In this document: piece by piece, positions 1 through 13,300 of the stretch | How positions within the stretch are numbered: the first letter of the stretch is position 1 | How the letters are laid out: each line of letters begins with the position of its first letter | Assembly (NCBI RefSeq): GCF_014696615.1 | Contig: NZ_JACJQJ010000018.1 | Span: 1 to 64,000 of the forward strand | DNA: 64,000 nucleotides | Direction: 5' to 3' | DNA from: Nostoc linckia FACHB-104 | GTDB lineage: Bacteria > Cyanobacteriota > Cyanobacteriia > Cyanobacteriales > Nostocaceae | Translations under genes and position numbers: made by a program | The notes under the pieces: model-generated | Told to the model about the DNA's origin: nothing | Seen by the model: only the letters and a program-made list of their open reading frames with translations | Databases searched by the model: none

Positions 1-75
1 ACAAGGCTTTCGGAATCAGATTTAACTAATACCTATGTACTAGCAATTGGCGATCGCATTGTGCCAGTTGCGTAA
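1..75 (+). CDS. 3' end of a CDS truncated by window start (…TRLSESDLTNTYVLAIGDRIVPVA*)
   Basis: Frame 1 is open from base 1 to TAA at 73-75; only 24 codons visible. Confidence 0.4.
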   Translation, partial: TRLSESDLTNTYVLAIGDRIVPVA

Positions 76-298
76 GTCCTGATTTTATTGCCTTTACTTT
101 ATGTTTCTTCCGTACCTGTTATGCCAAATTATTAGTTAAACATCAAAACTGGCTTGAAAAATATAGGTAAATAACCCCAAACCCTGCACAACGCCTAAAA
201 TGTTATTAAATAATGCCTATTTTTATCGTGTGGCAAGGATTTCATGCTTATTGCGAATGAGATTTAGCATAATATGTAATGAAGAGCCTACTTTATTA

Positions 299-760
299 CT
301 AATTTGGCTTTACCACCAACACCGAACAACTAGCCTCTTCTACAACTTGAATACTTACAGAACCCAGGACAATTCGCTTCATTCCTGTTAAACCACGACT
401 ACCAATAACAATCAAGTCAGCATTGTAAATATTTGCCAAGCGAATAATTTCTTCAGCAGGGTCACCATTTACTAGTTCTAATGTACTTTTAACTGACAAA
501 CTCTCTTGGTAGGATTGCAGCTGCTTTTCAATATGAAAAAAAGACAATGTTGGTGAATCTGAATGAGGTTTATCGGCGGGTAGTTCCATCTCCGACTCTG
601 GTGTGGGAAAAACGTGGCAGAGAATTACTTTGCTATCTTCTGACAGCGCCAATTCTTCTAAAGTCTGAATTACTCGTTCTGCAATTTCCGAACCATCCAG
701 AGCTACCAAAATAGTTTTTAGCACCGCCCTTGTCTCCTCAAGAGTAGACCCCTTAAACAC
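299..760 (-). CDS. Universal stress protein (UspA family)
   Basis: ILVALDGSEIAERVI near N-terminus and C-terminal ADLIVIGSRGLTGMKRIVLGSVS…SVLVVK, typical UspA ATP-binding motif. Confidence 0.93.
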   Translation of the reverse strand: MFKGSTLEETRAVLKTILVALDGSEIAERVIQTLEELALSEDSKVILCHVFPTPESEMELPADKPHSDSPTLSFFHIEKQLQSYQESLSVKSTLELVNGDPAEEIIRLANIYNADLIVIGSRGLTGMKRIVLGSVSIQVVEEASCSVLVVKPN

Positions 761-905
761 ATACCTACTGAAATTTGTTGGCAGCTATACCAACAACTGG
801 CTAGTTGTAAACCAATTTTATCTATTGACTTATTAGCCAAACTTTTGGTTTGTAGCCATCTATTGACTTTTACCAAAAGTATAAGCAAAAATTCCGCATT
901 TTCAA

Positions 906-2207
906 TCATTCTTCACGCTGAATTCGTCTTCTTACTGAATCGGCGTGAGATGGGAGTCCCTCTGCTGTTGCTAATACATCTATTGCACCAGCCACCTTTT
1001 CTAATGCAGATTGTGAGTATTGGATAATACTGGAGTGTTTCATGAAAGTTTCTACACCCAACCCCGAAGCATAACGAGCTGCACCAGAGGTAGGCAAAGT
1101 ATGATTTGGCCCAGCTAAATAATGCCCTATTGCTTCTGGTGTGGATTCACCTAAGAAAATGGCTCCAGCATGCCGAATTTTTGGCAGTAGTTCCCAAGGA
1201 TCTTGAATTTCTAATTCTAGATGCTCAGGGGCAAACTCATTAGCGAGTTCTGCTGCGGCATCGAGGGATTCTACAATCACAATTAAGCCATAATGGGCGA
1301 TCGCTTTTTCTGTGTCTATTCGTCGAGGATGATCTACAAGTTGTCTTTCCACTGCAACTTGTACGTTTTTTGCCAAAGCCGCATCCGTAGTCAACAAAAT
1401 CGCTGCTGCCATAGGATCGTGTTCGGCTGGTGCTAACATATCAGTAGCTACATGTACGGGATTTGCGGTTTCATCGGCAATAATTAGCACTTCGCTTGGC
1501 CCTGCTAAACAATCAATGCCAACGGTGCCATAGACCAATTTTTTTGCCAGTGTCACATAAATATTCCCTGGCCCAGCAATGACATTAACTTTAGGAATTG
1601 TTTCTGTACCATAGGCTAAAGCCGCGATCGCCTGTGCGCCGCCAACGCGATAAATTTCTTGGATGCCTACTTCTTGGGCTGCGACTAAGACAGCCGGGCT
1701 AATGGCTTTGCCTGCTCCAGGAGGCGTTACCATAACTACCCTGGGTACACCAGCCACCTTGGCCGGAATTGCATTCATCAGTACCGTGCTAGGATAGCCA
1801 GAGCGACCACCAGGCACATATAAACCAGCACAATCCACAGGGTTGTAGCGTTTGCCCAGTACTACATCATCATCACCAAACTCTACCCAACTTTTTGGTA
1901 CTCGCTTACGGTGAAAGGCTTCAATTTGTTGACAAGCTAGCCGAATCGCTGCCAGCAACTCCTTAGAAACTTGTTGGTAAGCCGCATCTAGTTCTGAACC
2001 TGTAACGCGCAGTTCCTCTGGCTTAAGAGTTTGGTTGTCAAATTCGGCTGTATAATGCAACACAGCCTTATTGCCTTGGCGCTTCACTGCTTGTAACACT
2101 TCTCGCACCGTTGCCTCTTTGTGAAGCACCTGGTCATCATGGGTGCGATCGCAGATACGTTGTAGTTCTGCTATAACGTCTGCCTGCTGAGTAATGATTC
2201 GCAGCAT
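906..2207 (-). CDS. hisD: Histidinol dehydrogenase
   Basis: 433 aa; YVPGGRSGYPSTVLMNAIPAKVAGV, AGPGNIYVTLAKKLVYG, GPSEVLIIADETANP, HTLPTSGAARYASGL motifs. Confidence 0.98.
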   Translation of the reverse strand: MLRIITQQADVIAELQRICDRTHDDQVLHKEATVREVLQAVKRQGNKAVLHYTAEFDNQTLKPEELRVTGSELDAAYQQVSKELLAAIRLACQQIEAFHRKRVPKSWVEFGDDDVVLGKRYNPVDCAGLYVPGGRSGYPSTVLMNAIPAKVAGVPRVVMVTPPGAGKAISPAVLVAAQEVGIQEIYRVGGAQAIAALAYGTETIPKVNVIAGPGNIYVTLAKKLVYGTVGIDCLAGPSEVLIIADETANPVHVATDMLAPAEHDPMAAAILLTTDAALAKNVQVAVERQLVDHPRRIDTEKAIAHYGLIVIVESLDAAAELANEFAPEHLELEIQDPWELLPKIRHAGAIFLGESTPEAIGHYLAGPNHTLPTSGAARYASGLGVETFMKHSSIIQYSQSALEKVAGAIDVLATAEGLPSHADSVRRRIQREE

Positions 2208-3046
2208 GGAGTAAGGACAATGCCAAAATTAGAATGTTCCCGCCTGAGAATCAGTTTTGCTTTTTCCCCAAAGAGGTAGTAAGCTTGCGCTAATTCTCTT
2301 CTCTAGCTTAACCTGGATTTTTTTGATACTTCCAGTGTTATCAATTCTGTATTGCTTGAGTAGGCCACTTCATTGCTCATTCCCACAAGTCTTAGTGGCT
2401 TGTAGCAGGGAGTAGGCTCGCCAATTTCCACTACCCTTTGATCCCATCACTCAATTGCTCGCCAGTATGGATATCATGTGTTTGTACATCAACTCACCCT
2501 GAATCGAGAATTAGTTAGAGACTGAGTATAAATTTTACTTACTTTTCTTAGTTTTACTAGTTAACATGGATAGCGATATCATGTATCCCAGTATCCAATC
2601 TCTAAATTTCAGCTTTGAATTGTAGCTGTGTGCTAAGTATTTGCCGCCGACATTTTATAGATATAGTACCTTGGCCAATTTTTCCTCAGATATATATCCC
2701 CTAGTGAGCCAGGATAACTGTGATTGATTATCGGAGAAATTTATATTAACGCATTTCTCATATTGAAATCACATCTTATAAACTTACCCCAAAGCCGACA
2801 ATAGTATTTTTTCTTTCAGCTACAGCATTAAGCATTTGTTCCCATAAGTCGCTCAAAGGCAAAACCCACAAGCAAAAACAAACATTCTCGTCTTGCTTGT
2901 AATGCCTGTGCCTAGGAAACTGCCACAGGATTCTTAGAAAACTAAGCAGTGATATTTTTTCGGAAATCTTAACATTGGCGATCTGGATGCTATATTAGTA
3001 AATCTAGTAGTGTGTGTACATATTAATAGTCTTTTTGGAACTGACT

Positions 3047-3343
3047 GTGGCGAATACAAAGTCTGCTCTCAAGCGCGCCGAAATCGGAGAACGCAACCGA
3101 CTGCGAAATAAAGCATATAAATCAGCTGTCAAGACGCTGATGAAGAAGTACCTGAATGCTGTACAACTCTATGCTGCTAATCCGACTCCTGAATTAAATC
3201 AACAAGTACAAGAGCGATTAGCTGAGGCTTACAGCAAAATCGACAAAGCTGTTAAGCGAGGTGTGCTTCATCCCAACAATGGGGCCAGGAAAAAGTCAAG
3301 ATTGGCTCATAAACTCAAACCACTTACACAAACAGCACAGTAG
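3047..3343 (+). CDS. rpsT: 30S ribosomal protein S20 (GTG start at 3047 preferred over 3014)
   Basis: [35 protein letters not shown]…[15 protein letters not shown]. Confidence 0.97.
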   Translation: MANTKSALKRAEIGERNRLRNKAYKSAVKTLMKKYLNAVQLYAANPTPELNQQVQERLAEAYSKIDKAVKRGVLHPNNGARKKSRLAHKLKPLTQTAQ

Positions 3344-3413
3344 TCCAAAATCATTTAGTCATTAGTCTGGTACTAATGACTAATGACTAATGACTAATGA
3401 CTCCTAAACCAAA

Positions 3414-4199
3414 ATGCAGCTAATTGACACCCACGTTCACATTAACTTTGACGTTTTTCAGCAAGATTTAGCAGCGGTGCGATCGCGATGGCAAGAAGCA
3501 GGTGTAGTGCATTTAATACATTCCTGTGTCGAACCATCAGAATTTCCCAGTATCCAAGCCATAGCACATGAGTTTCCCGAACTCAGCTTTGCCGTAGGTT
3601 TACATCCCTTAGATGCTAAACAATGGACTGACCAGACAGCCGATGAAATCTCAAAGTTGGCTCAATCTGACGCGAAAGTAGTAGCAATGGGGGAAATGGG
3701 GCTGGATTTGCGTAAAGCAGATAACTATGAGCAACAGCGCATGGTATTTGAAGCGCAATTAGCGATCGCCACTGAACTCAATTTACCTATAATTATCCAT
3801 TGTCGTGATGCCGCGGCACAGGTAAGAGAAGTGCTGCAAAAATGGCGGGAACAAAAAGGAGAAAAAGTTCGGGGTGTAATGCATTGTTGGGGTGGAACAC
3901 CTGAAGAAGCTCAATGGTTTATTGACTTAGGTTTTTACATTAGCTTTAGCGGGACAGTTACCTTCAAAAACGCCAAGCAGATCCAATCTACCGCCGCAAT
4001 GGTACCGAGCGATCGCTTGCTAATTGAAACAGACTGTCCTTTTCTCGCTCCCGTCCCCAAACGAGGTACAGGCAGAAATGAACCTGCTTACGTCCGTTAT
4101 GTAGCAGAGAGCATAGCCCAACTGCGTGGGGAAACAGTAGAAGAAATAGCTAATCAAACTACCCAAAATGCTTGTGAATTATTTGGTCTGGTACTATAG
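3414..4199 (+). CDS. TatD family hydrolase
   Basis: [60 protein letters not shown]. Confidence 0.95.
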   Translation: MQLIDTHVHINFDVFQQDLAAVRSRWQEAGVVHLIHSCVEPSEFPSIQAIAHEFPELSFAVGLHPLDAKQWTDQTADEISKLAQSDAKVVAMGEMGLDLRKADNYEQQRMVFEAQLAIATELNLPIIIHCRDAAAQVREVLQKWREQKGEKVRGVMHCWGGTPEEAQWFIDLGFYISFSGTVTFKNAKQIQSTAAMVPSDRLLIETDCPFLAPVPKRGTGRNEPAYVRYVAESIAQLRGETVEEIANQTTQNACELFGLVL

Positions 4200-4247
4200 A
4201 CTGTACCTGTAAGTGTAGTTAGCTGTGTAAAAATAAATAAACACCCC

Positions 4248-4280
4248 GGAGGACGGAAATATGCTAAAATTATTTCCTCC
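4248..4280 (+). terminator. Bulged hairpin downstream of tatD
   Basis: GGAGGAcggAAATA … TATTTCCTCC inverted repeat just after the stop; no strong U-tract. Confidence 0.4.
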
Positions 4281-5002
4281 AAAACATTTTGCTTGCGCCA
4301 TAATGATAAAGGAAGGAAATTAACACTTCTCAAATTGATAGTGACCTGTTATCAGCTTGACAATCGCTACCCTAAAAGCAGTTACCCTTTGGGTATCTAA
4401 GCTGCTAGTTTTACGGGGTTGATCATCCTCCTATCTCTACAAGCGGATGTACGAGCCGCGATGTCAAGCCTAACAATATTTAGTTTCAGCTAGACACTTT
4501 CAGAAAAATACCTTTTCCGTATCTAACCTATAGAAAACTGTTAAACGTAATTGCCTTGTGAGAATAACCCAGCAAGAGAAAGAAATACTAATCCAGAGTC
4601 GGTTAAGAGCCACTCGGTTCCTTAGTTTTAGGATATCACCGTGAGTCTAAATATAGAGGGGTATTGAAGACACAACAGAAAAAAGCTGCGGAGGCTAATT
4701 AACGCGCTTGTGGGAGGGGAAGTGAAGAAAGCCAATTTAATTCCAGAGTATCTCAACCATCTGCTTTTGAGCAATCAACCTAGTAGCTGGTTATTAGTTA
4801 TAATGGTCACTTTTAAGGGAGTACTTTCCCCCTTGTCAAGATAGCACTTTCCAGCTTTAATTTCTGCGTTTGCCCGTACCTGCGCTCTAGCAGGTGACGT
4901 TAAGGAGAAGTTCCCAAACAGCTACGGACACTGGCTAGCGGTGGGAACCGTGAAATAGCAGTGTCCAATGCTAAGTTTAACCAGGTTGACAAAGGTAGAG
5001 GC

Positions 5003-8000
5003 ATGACGAACGAAACATATATGGAACCCGCCTTTCTGTTGCCCGACTTGATTGAAATCCAGCGTTCCAGTTTCCGTTGGTTTTTAGAAGAAGGGCTAAT
5101 AGAAGAACTTAACTCCTTTAGTCCAATTACAGATTACACAGGCAAACTAGAACTGCACTTTTTAGGTCAAAACTACAAACTCAAAGAACCAAAGTACAGT
5201 GTCGAAGAAGCCAAACGGCGAGATAGTACATACGCCGTCCAAATGTATGTTCCCACAAGGCTACTCAACAAAGAAACCGGGGATATTAAAGAACAAGAAG
5301 TCTTTATTGGCGACCTGCCGTTGATGACCGATCGCGGTACTTTTATTATTAACGGTGCCGAACGGGTAATCGTCAACCAAATTGTGCGATCGCCTGGAGT
5401 TTATTACAAATCGGAAATTGATAAAAATGGTCGCCGCACCTATTCAGCTAGCTTAATTCCCAACCGGGGGGCCTGGCTGAAATTTGAAACAGACCGTAAT
5501 GATTTAGTGTGGGTACGGATTGATAAAACCCGCAAACTGTCGGCACAGGTACTCTTAAAAGCCCTAGGTTTATCAGATAACGAAATCTTTGACGCTTTAC
5601 GACATCCTGAGTATTTTCAAAAAACCATTGAAAAAGAAGGGCAGTTTTCTGAAGAAGAAGCCCTGATGGAGCTATATCGTAAATTGCGTCCTGGTGAACC
5701 ACCAACCGTCTTAGGTGGACAACAGTTATTAGACTCGCGGTTCTTCGACCCTAAACGTTACGATTTGGGTCGTGTGGGACGCTATAAACTCAACAAAAAA
5801 TTACGGTTGTCTGTCCCCGACACCATGCGGGTCTTAACTCCTGGTGACATCTTGGCAGCAGTAGACTACCTGATCAACCTGGAATATGATATCGGTAATA
5901 TTGACGACATTGACCACTTAGGGAATCGCCGAGTGCGAAGTGTGGGTGAATTACTGCAAAACCAAGTGCGTGTTGGTTTAAACCGCCTAGAGAGAATCAT
6001 TCGGGAACGGATGACCGTTTCCGATGCAGAAGTTCTGACCCCAGCGTCCCTAGTCAACCCCAAACCACTGGTAGCCGCCATTAAAGAATTCTTTGGCTCT
6101 AGCCAATTAAGTCAGTTCATGGATCAAACCAATCCCTTAGCAGAACTGACTCACAAACGCCGTCTCTCTGCCCTTGGCCCTGGTGGTTTAACCAGAGAAA
6201 GAGCTGGGTTTGCTGTGCGAGATATCCACCCCAGCCACTACGGGCGGATTTGCCCCATTGAAACCCCAGAAGGCCCCAACGCTGGTTTGATTGGCTCATT
6301 AGCGACCCATGCGCGGGTAAACCAATACGGCTTTTTGGAAACTCCATTTAGACCGGTGGAAAATGGTCGTGTGAGGTTTGACCTGCAGCCAGCTTACATG
6401 ACTGCTGATGAAGAAGACGATTTGCGCGTTGCGCCAGGGGATATCCCAGTTGATGAAAATGGGATGATTATCGGCCCGCAAGTGCCAGTACGCTATCGTC
6501 AGGAATTCTCCACCACCACCCCAGAGCAGGTGGATTACGTAGCGGTATCTCCCGTACAGATTGTATCGGTAGCTACAAGTATGATTCCCTTCTTGGAGCA
6601 TGACGACGCAAACCGGGCATTGATGGGTTCCAACATGCAACGGCAAGCAGTACCTTTGCTCAAACCAGAGCGTCCGTTAGTGGGTACAGGCTTAGAAGCC
6701 CAAGGCGCTCGTGACTCTGGGATGGTAATAGTATCCCGTACTGATGGTGATGTGGTTTATGTGGATGCCACCACAATCCGTGTCCGAGTCAAAAACTCAA
6801 ATTCAGAAATTAAGTACACCCTTTCCAAGTATCAGCGCTCCAACCAAGACACCTGCCTCAACCAAAAACCCTTGGTGCGGATAGGTGAGCGTGTAGTTGC
6901 TGGTCAGGTACTAGCTGATGGCTCCTCTACAGAAGGGGGAGAATTGGCCCTAGGTCAAAATATCGTCGTCGCCTATATGCCTTGGGAAGGCTACAACTAC
7001 GAAGACGCGATTTTGATTTCCGAAAGATTAGTCCAGGATGATGTTTACACCTCAATTCACATTGAGAAATATGAAATTGAGGCGAGACAAACCAAGCTGG
7101 GCCCAGAAGAAATTACCCGAGAAATTCCTAACGTTGGGGAAGATGCTTTACGGCAACTAGATGAACAGGGAATTATCCGCATTGGGGCATGGGTAGAAGC
7201 CGGGGATATCTTAGTAGGAAAAGTCACACCCAAAGGTGAATCTGACCAACCCCCAGAAGAAAAACTCTTGCGGGCGATTTTCGGGGAAAAAGCCCGGGAT
7301 GTACGTGATAACTCCCTGCGAGTTCCCAACGGTGAAAAAGGTCGCGTTGTAGACGTGCGTCTATTTACCCGTGAACAAGGGGACGAACTACCACCAGGTG
7401 CCAACATGGTAGTCCGGGTATATGTCGCCCAGAAACGAAAAATCCAAGTCGGCGACAAAATGGCGGGACGGCACGGCAATAAGGGAATTATTTCCCGCAT
7501 CTTGCCCTTAGAAGATATGCCTTACTTACCCGATGGTTCACCAGTAGATATCGTCCTCAACCCCTTAGGTGTACCCAGCCGGATGAATGTCGGACAGGTC
7601 TTTGAATGTTTATTGGGATGGGCAGGCCAAAACTTAGGTGTAAGGTTTAAGATTACTCCCTTTGACGAAATGTACGGGGAAGAATCTTCTCGCCGAATTG
7701 TGCATGGCAAATTGCAAGAAGCACGGGATGAAACAGGTAGAAATTGGGTATACAACCCCGATGATCCTGGCAAAATCATGGTCTTCGATGGACGCACTGG
7801 CGAACCCTTTGACCGACCTGTAACCGTGGGCGTAGCTTATATGCTGAAGCTGGTGCATTTGGTGGATGACAAAATCCACGCCCGGTCTACAGGCCCTTAC
7901 TCTCTGGTTACTCAACAACCCTTGGGTGGTAAAGCGCAACAAGGTGGTCAGCGCTTCGGAGAAATGGAAGTTTGGGCATTGGAAGCCTTTGGTGCAGCTT

Positions 8001-8302
8001 ACACCTTGCAGGAATTGCTGACAGTGAAATCAGACGATATGCAGGGACGAAATGAAGCCCTCAATGCCATTGTTAAAGGTAAGGCTATTCCCAGGCCGGG
8101 AACGCCAGAGTCCTTTAAGGTATTGATGCGAGAGCTGCAATCTTTAGGCTTAGATATTGCCGTCCACAAAGTAGAAACCCAAGCAGATGGCAGTTCCTTA
8201 GATGTAGAAGTCGATTTGATGGCAGACCAATCAGCGCGTCGCACACCACCTCGACCAACCTATGAATCCCTTTCCCGTGAATCACTGGAAGACGACGAAT
8301 AA
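5003..8302 (+). CDS. rpoB: DNA-directed RNA polymerase subunit beta (ORF open from GTG 4961; ATG 5003 preferred)
   Basis: [84 protein letters not shown]. Confidence 0.99.
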   Translation: MTNETYMEPAFLLPDLIEIQRSSFRWFLEEGLIEELNSFSPITDYTGKLELHFLGQNYKLKEPKYSVEEAKRRDSTYAVQMYVPTRLLNKETGDIKEQEVFIGDLPLMTDRGTFIINGAERVIVNQIVRSPGVYYKSEIDKNGRRTYSASLIPNRGAWLKFETDRNDLVWVRIDKTRKLSAQVLLKALGLSDNEIFDALRHPEYFQKTIEKEGQFSEEEALMELYRKLRPGEPPTVLGGQQLLDSRFFDPKRYDLGRVGRYKLNKKLRLSVPDTMRVLTPGDILAAVDYLINLEYDIGNIDDIDHLGNRRVRSVGELLQNQVRVGLNRLERIIRERMTVSDAEVLTPASLVNPKPLVAAIKEFFGSSQLSQFMDQTNPLAELTHKRRLSALGPGGLTRERAGFAVRDIHPSHYGRICPIETPEGPNAGLIGSLATHARVNQYGFLETPFRPVENGRVRFDLQPAYMTADEEDDLRVAPGDIPVDENGMIIGPQVPVRYRQEFSTTTPEQVDYVAVSPVQIVSVATSMIPFLEHDDANRALMGSNMQRQAVPLLKPERPLVGTGLEAQGARDSGMVIVSRTDGDVVYVDATTIRVRVKNSNSEIKYTLSKYQRSNQDTCLNQKPLVRIGERVVAGQVLADGSSTEGGELALGQNIVVAYMPWEGYNYEDAILISERLVQDDVYTSIHIEKYEIEARQTKLGPEEITREIPNVGEDALRQLDEQGIIRIGAWVEAGDILVGKVTPKGESDQPPEEKLLRAIFGEKARDVRDNSLRVPNGEKGRVVDVRLFTREQGDELPPGANMVVRVYVAQKRKIQVGDKMAGRHGNKGIISRILPLEDMPYLPDGSPVDIVLNPLGVPSRMNVGQVFECLLGWAGQNLGVRFKITPFDEMYGEESSRRIVHGKLQEARDETGRNWVYNPDDPGKIMVFDGRTGEPFDRPVTVGVAYMLKLVHLVDDKIHARSTGPYSLVTQQPLGGKAQQGGQRFGEMEVWALEAFGAAYTLQELLTVKSDDMQGRNEALNAIVKGKAIPRPGTPESFKVLMRELQSLGLDIAVHKVETQADGSSLDVEVDLMADQSARRTPPRPTYESLSRESLEDDE

Positions 8303-8368
8303 AGATTAAGCAATAGGGCATAGGGAATAGGGCAGAGAAATTAATCTCAATGCCCAATACCCAATGAT

Positions 8369-8409
8369 GCCAGTTCGCTCAAGTCGGGAAACCCGCCTAC
8401 GCGACTGGC
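8369..8409. repeat. Palindromic dispersed-type repeat between rpoB and rpoC1
   Basis: GCCAGTtCGC…CGGGaaACCCG…GCGACTGGC nested inverted repeats in the intergenic gap. Confidence 0.55.
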
Positions 8410-8474
8410 TCCCCAACACCCAGTTTTCAACAAAAAACTAAATATACTCATAACTCAGAACTCAGCACTTAAGT

Positions 8475-10352
8475 ATGAGAAACGCCCAAACTAATCAGTT
8501 TGACTACGTAAAAATCGGCTTGGCATCACCAGAACGCATTCGGCAGTGGGGCGAACGCACTTTGCCTAACGGTCAGGTTGTAGGTGAAGTTACCAAGCCA
8601 GAAACAATCAATTACCGTACTCTCAAGCCAGAGATGGACGGCTTATTTTGCGAACGCATCTTTGGCCCAGCAAAAGATTGGGAATGCCATTGCGGTAAAT
8701 ATAAAAGAGTACGTCATAGAGGTATCGTCTGCGAACGCTGTGGTGTAGAAGTCACCGAGTCACGGGTGCGGCGGCACCGTATGGGATACATTAAACTTGC
8801 CGCCCCAGTAGCTCACGTCTGGTACCTCAAAGGGATTCCTAGCTATATTTCTATTTTGCTAGATATGCCCTTGCGGGATGTAGAACAAATTGTCTATTTC
8901 AACTCTTATGTTGTTCTGAGCCCAGGCAATGCCGAAACATTAACCTACAAACAGCTACTCAGTGAAGACCAGTGGCTGGAAATTGAAGACCAAATTTATA
9001 GTGAAGATTCCCAGCTACAGGGTGTAGAGGTAGGTATTGGTGCTGAGGCCCTATTGCACTTGCTTGCTGATATTAATTTAGAACAAGAAGCCGAAAGCCT
9101 CCGGGAAGAAATTGGTAATGCTAAAGGACAAAAGCGAGCCAAGTTAATTAAACGCCTGCGGGTAATTGACAACTTCATCGCTACTGGTTCCAAACCAGAG
9201 TGGATGGTGATGGCAGTCATTCCTGTGATTCCCCCAGATTTACGCCCAATGGTGCAGCTCGATGGTGGTCGATTTGCCACCAGCGATTTGAATGATTTGT
9301 ATCGCCGCGTAATTAACCGGAATAATCGTCTGGCACGCCTACAAGAAATTTTGGCACCAGAAATTATTGTGCGGAACGAAAAGCGGATGTTGCAAGAAGC
9401 AGTAGACGCTTTGATTGACAACGGTCGGAGAGGACGCACTGTAGTTGGTGCCAATAACCGTCCATTGAAATCTTTATCCGACATTATTGAAGGTAAGCAA
9501 GGACGCTTCCGGCAAAACTTGTTAGGTAAACGGGTTGACTACTCCGGTCGTTCCGTAATTGTAGTCGGGCCAAAATTAAATATCCACCAGTGCGGTTTGC
9601 CCAGAGAAATGGCAATTGAGCTATTTCAACCCTTTGTGATCAATCGCTTGATTCGCAGTGGGATGGTTAACAACATCAAAGCTGCGAAAAAACTCATCTC
9701 TCGTAACGATCCCAGCGTGTGGGATGTATTAGAAGAAGTGATTGAAGGGCACCCAGTACTACTGAACCGGGCACCAACATTGCACCGCTTAGGGATTCAG
9801 GCATTTGAGCCAATTTTGGTAGAAGGTAGAGCCATTCAACTCCATCCGTTAGTTTGTCCGGCATTTAACGCTGACTTTGACGGTGACCAAATGGCGGTAC
9901 ACGTGCCCCTATCGTTGGAAAGTCAGGCAGAAGCGCGATTATTGATGCTGGCTTCTAACAATATATTGTCGCCAGCTACAGGCAAACCAATTATCACGCC
10001 CAGCCAAGACATGGTCTTGGGAGCATATTACTTAACCGCAGAAAACCCTGGCGCAACCAAAGGGGCCGGCCGGTATTTTGCTTCTCTTGACGATGTCATT
10101 ATGGCTTTCCAGCAAGAGCAAATTGACTTGCACGCCTATATCTACGTGCGGTTTGATGGGGAAGTAGAATCAGACGGGCCCGACACAGAACCACTGGAAG
10201 TGACAGACAACAGCGATGGTACTCGAACTTTGCTGTATAAATACCGCCGAGTCAGAGAAGACGCTCAAGGAAATTTATTGTCTCAGTATGTCCGCACGAC
10301 ACCAGGTCGTGTTATTTACAACAAAGCAATTCAGGAAGCACTGGCAAGCTAA
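8475..10352 (+). CDS. rpoC1: DNA-directed RNA polymerase subunit gamma (RpoC1)
   Basis: [23 protein letters not shown] zinc site; [16 protein letters not shown] catalytic motif. Confidence 0.99.
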   Translation: MRNAQTNQFDYVKIGLASPERIRQWGERTLPNGQVVGEVTKPETINYRTLKPEMDGLFCERIFGPAKDWECHCGKYKRVRHRGIVCERCGVEVTESRVRRHRMGYIKLAAPVAHVWYLKGIPSYISILLDMPLRDVEQIVYFNSYVVLSPGNAETLTYKQLLSEDQWLEIEDQIYSEDSQLQGVEVGIGAEALLHLLADINLEQEAESLREEIGNAKGQKRAKLIKRLRVIDNFIATGSKPEWMVMAVIPVIPPDLRPMVQLDGGRFATSDLNDLYRRVINRNNRLARLQEILAPEIIVRNEKRMLQEAVDALIDNGRRGRTVVGANNRPLKSLSDIIEGKQGRFRQNLLGKRVDYSGRSVIVVGPKLNIHQCGLPREMAIELFQPFVINRLIRSGMVNNIKAAKKLISRNDPSVWDVLEEVIEGHPVLLNRAPTLHRLGIQAFEPILVEGRAIQLHPLVCPAFNADFDGDQMAVHVPLSLESQAEARLLMLASNNILSPATGKPIITPSQDMVLGAYYLTAENPGATKGAGRYFASLDDVIMAFQQEQIDLHAYIYVRFDGEVESDGPDTEPLEVTDNSDGTRTLLYKYRRVREDAQGNLLSQYVRTTPGRVIYNKAIQEALAS

Positions 10353-10370
10353 CTTGGGGATAAATCACTA

Positions 10371-13300
10371 ATGACAAACGAAAAGGCAATTTTCCGTAAT
10401 CGCGTAGTTGATAAAGGCCAGCTGAGAAATTTAATTTCTTGGTCTTTTGTAAATTACGGTACGGCGCGTACCGCAGTCATGGCGGACAAACTGAAAGACT
10501 TGGGATTTCGCTATGCTACCAAAGCTGGGGTGTCTATCAGTGTCGATGATTTGATGGTGCCACCTTCCAAGCGAGCGCTGCTAGAAGCAGCTGAAGAGGA
10601 AATTCGCGCTACTGAAGCTCGTTACCAACGGGGGGAAATTACGGAAGTAGAACGCTTCCAAAAAGTAATTGATACTTGGAACGGTACCAGTGAAGCCCTA
10701 AAAGACGAAGTAGTTGTTCACTTTAAAAAGACCAATCCCCTCAATTCCGTTTACATGATGGCATTCTCTGGTGCACGGGGTAATATCTCCCAAGTGCGGC
10801 AGTTAGTAGGGATGCGGGGATTGATGGCTGATCCCCAAGGGGAAATTATTGACTTACCAATCAAAACTAACTTCCGTGAAGGACTCACCGTTACGGAATA
10901 CATTATTTCGTCTTACGGTGCCCGCAAAGGACTTGTAGATACAGCTTTGCGGACGGCTGACTCTGGTTATCTTACCCGTCGTCTGGTGGACGTATCCCAG
11001 GATGTGATTATCCGGGAATTTGATTGCGGTACTACCAGAGGCATTCCCATTCGGGCAATGGTAGAAGGTGGAAAAACTAAAATTCCTCTAGCTACACGCT
11101 TACATGGACGGGTAATAGCAGCAGATGTGGTTGACCCCGCTACAAAAGAAGTCATAGCCCCACGCAATACCCCAGTTTCGGATGAATTGGCAGCAAAAAT
11201 TCAAAAATCTGGGGTAACTGAAGTCTTCGCGCGATCGCCCCTAACTTGTGAAGCGGCACGTTCAGTTTGTCAACATTGCTACGGCTGGAGTTTAGCCCAC
11301 GCTAAGATGGTGGACTTGGGCGAAGCCGTGGGGATTATCGCCGCCCAAAGTATTGGGGAACCAGGTACCCAGCTCACCATGCGGACATTCCACACAGGTG
11401 GTGTGTTCACTGGAGAAGTCGCGCAACAAGTACGCTCCAAAATTGATGGGACTGTCAAGATTCCTCGGAAGCTGAAGGTAAGAGCATATCGTACCCGTCA
11501 CGGTGAAGATGCTCTGTATGTAGAGGCCAACGGTATCTTAATTTTGGAACCGAAAAAAGTCGGAACTGATGTTCCGCCTCCCCAAGAAGTACATCTCACT
11601 CAAGGCTCGACATTATATGTGTTCGATGGGCACCAAGTAAAACAAGGCCAGTTGCTAGCAGAAGTTGCCCTGGGTGGACGTACAGCTCGTGCTAACACCG
11701 AAAAAGCAGTAAAAGACGTAGCAACAGACCTGGCAGGGGAAGTACAGTTTGCGGAAGTTGTACCCGAACAAAAAACAGACCGCCAAGGCAATACCACCAC
11801 CACAGCTGCTAGGGGTGGTTTGATTTGGATTTTGTCAGGGGAAGTGTATAACTTACCACCTGGTGCTGAATTAGTAGTGAAAAATGGAGATGCGATCGCC
11901 TCTAATGGTGTACTCGCAGAAACCAAATTAACTACCTTGCATGGTGGTACAGTCCGCTTGCCAGAAGCTACTCCCGGTAAGAGTACTAGGGAAATTGAAA
12001 TTATTACCGCTTCTGTAGTCTTAGACCAAGCTACTGTCACCGTTCAAAGTTCCCAAGGTCGTAACAGCTACCTAGTTTCTACTGGTAATAACCAAGTATT
12101 TAACCTCAGAGCTACTCCAGGCACAAAAGTGCAAAATGGGCAAGTGGTAGCCGAATTAATTGATGACCGCTATCGCACCACCACTGGAGGCTTCCTAAAA
12201 TTCGCTGGTGTAGAAGTTCAGAAAAAAGGTAAAGCTAAACTCGGTTATGAAGTAGTACAGGGTGGTACCCTGCTGTGGATTCCCGAAGAAACCCACGAAG
12301 TCAACAAAGACATCTCCTTGCTGTTGGTAGAAGATGGACAATTCGTGGAAGCTGGTACCGAAGTAGTTAAGGATATCTTCTGCCAAAACAGCGGTGTGAT
12401 TGAAGTTACTCAGAAAAACGACATCTTGCGGGAAGTCGTGATCAAGCCAGGTGAATTGCTAATGGTAGATGATCCAGAAGCAGTCATAGGTCGAGATAAC
12501 ACCTTTGTTCAGCCAGGAGAAGAATTCCAAGGTACAGTAGCCACCGAATTGCGCTATATCCAATATGTGGAGTCCCCAGAAGGCCCTGCTTTATTGAGCC
12601 GCCCAGTAGTGGAGTTTGCTGTTCCTACCAACCCTGATGTGCCATCCACCACATCTGTTAGCCAACAAACTGGGCGTTCGATTCAGTTAAGAGCAGTACA
12701 AAGACTACCTTACAAAGATTCCGAACGTGTCAAATCTGTGGAAGGTGTAGAACTGCTGCGTACCCAACTAGTTTTGGAAATCGAGCAAGAAGGCGAACAA
12801 GACCACAATGCTTCTCCTTTAGCCGCTGATATTGAATTAATACCCGATCTTGACAACGCGGATCTTCAGCGCTTGCAGTTAGTAATTTTGGAATCTTTGG
12901 TGATTCGTCGCGATATTACTGCTGACGCTACCCAAGGTAGTACCCAAACTTCACTGGAAGTACAGGATGGACAAACCATCGCCCCTGGTGCAGTTGTCGC
13001 CAGTACCCAAATTTTGTGTAAAGAAGGCGGTACAGTACGGGGTGTACAGAAAGGCTCAGAAAACGTCCGCCGTTGTCTAGTTTTACGTGACAGCGTTGAC
13101 AAAATCACAATCAACACTAACGTCCAACCCAACCTGAAGCCAGGAGACTTGTTAGTTGAAAGTGCAGAAATCGCCCCTGGTATCTTTGCCCCTGAATCTG
13201 GACAAGTCATAAATATTAAGAATACGTCCGCTAGTTCTGCTGGTGGTGAATCAGCACTTAGTACTCAAAGTTACTCGATTGATATCCGTATAGGTCGTCC

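Noticed and set aside
5173-8357. Numerous minus-strand ORFs antisense to rpoB (e.g. 5173-5376, 7057-7500, 7999-8244)
   Set aside because: They are shadow ORFs lying opposite a clearly coding rpoB, with low-complexity translations and no recognisable domain.
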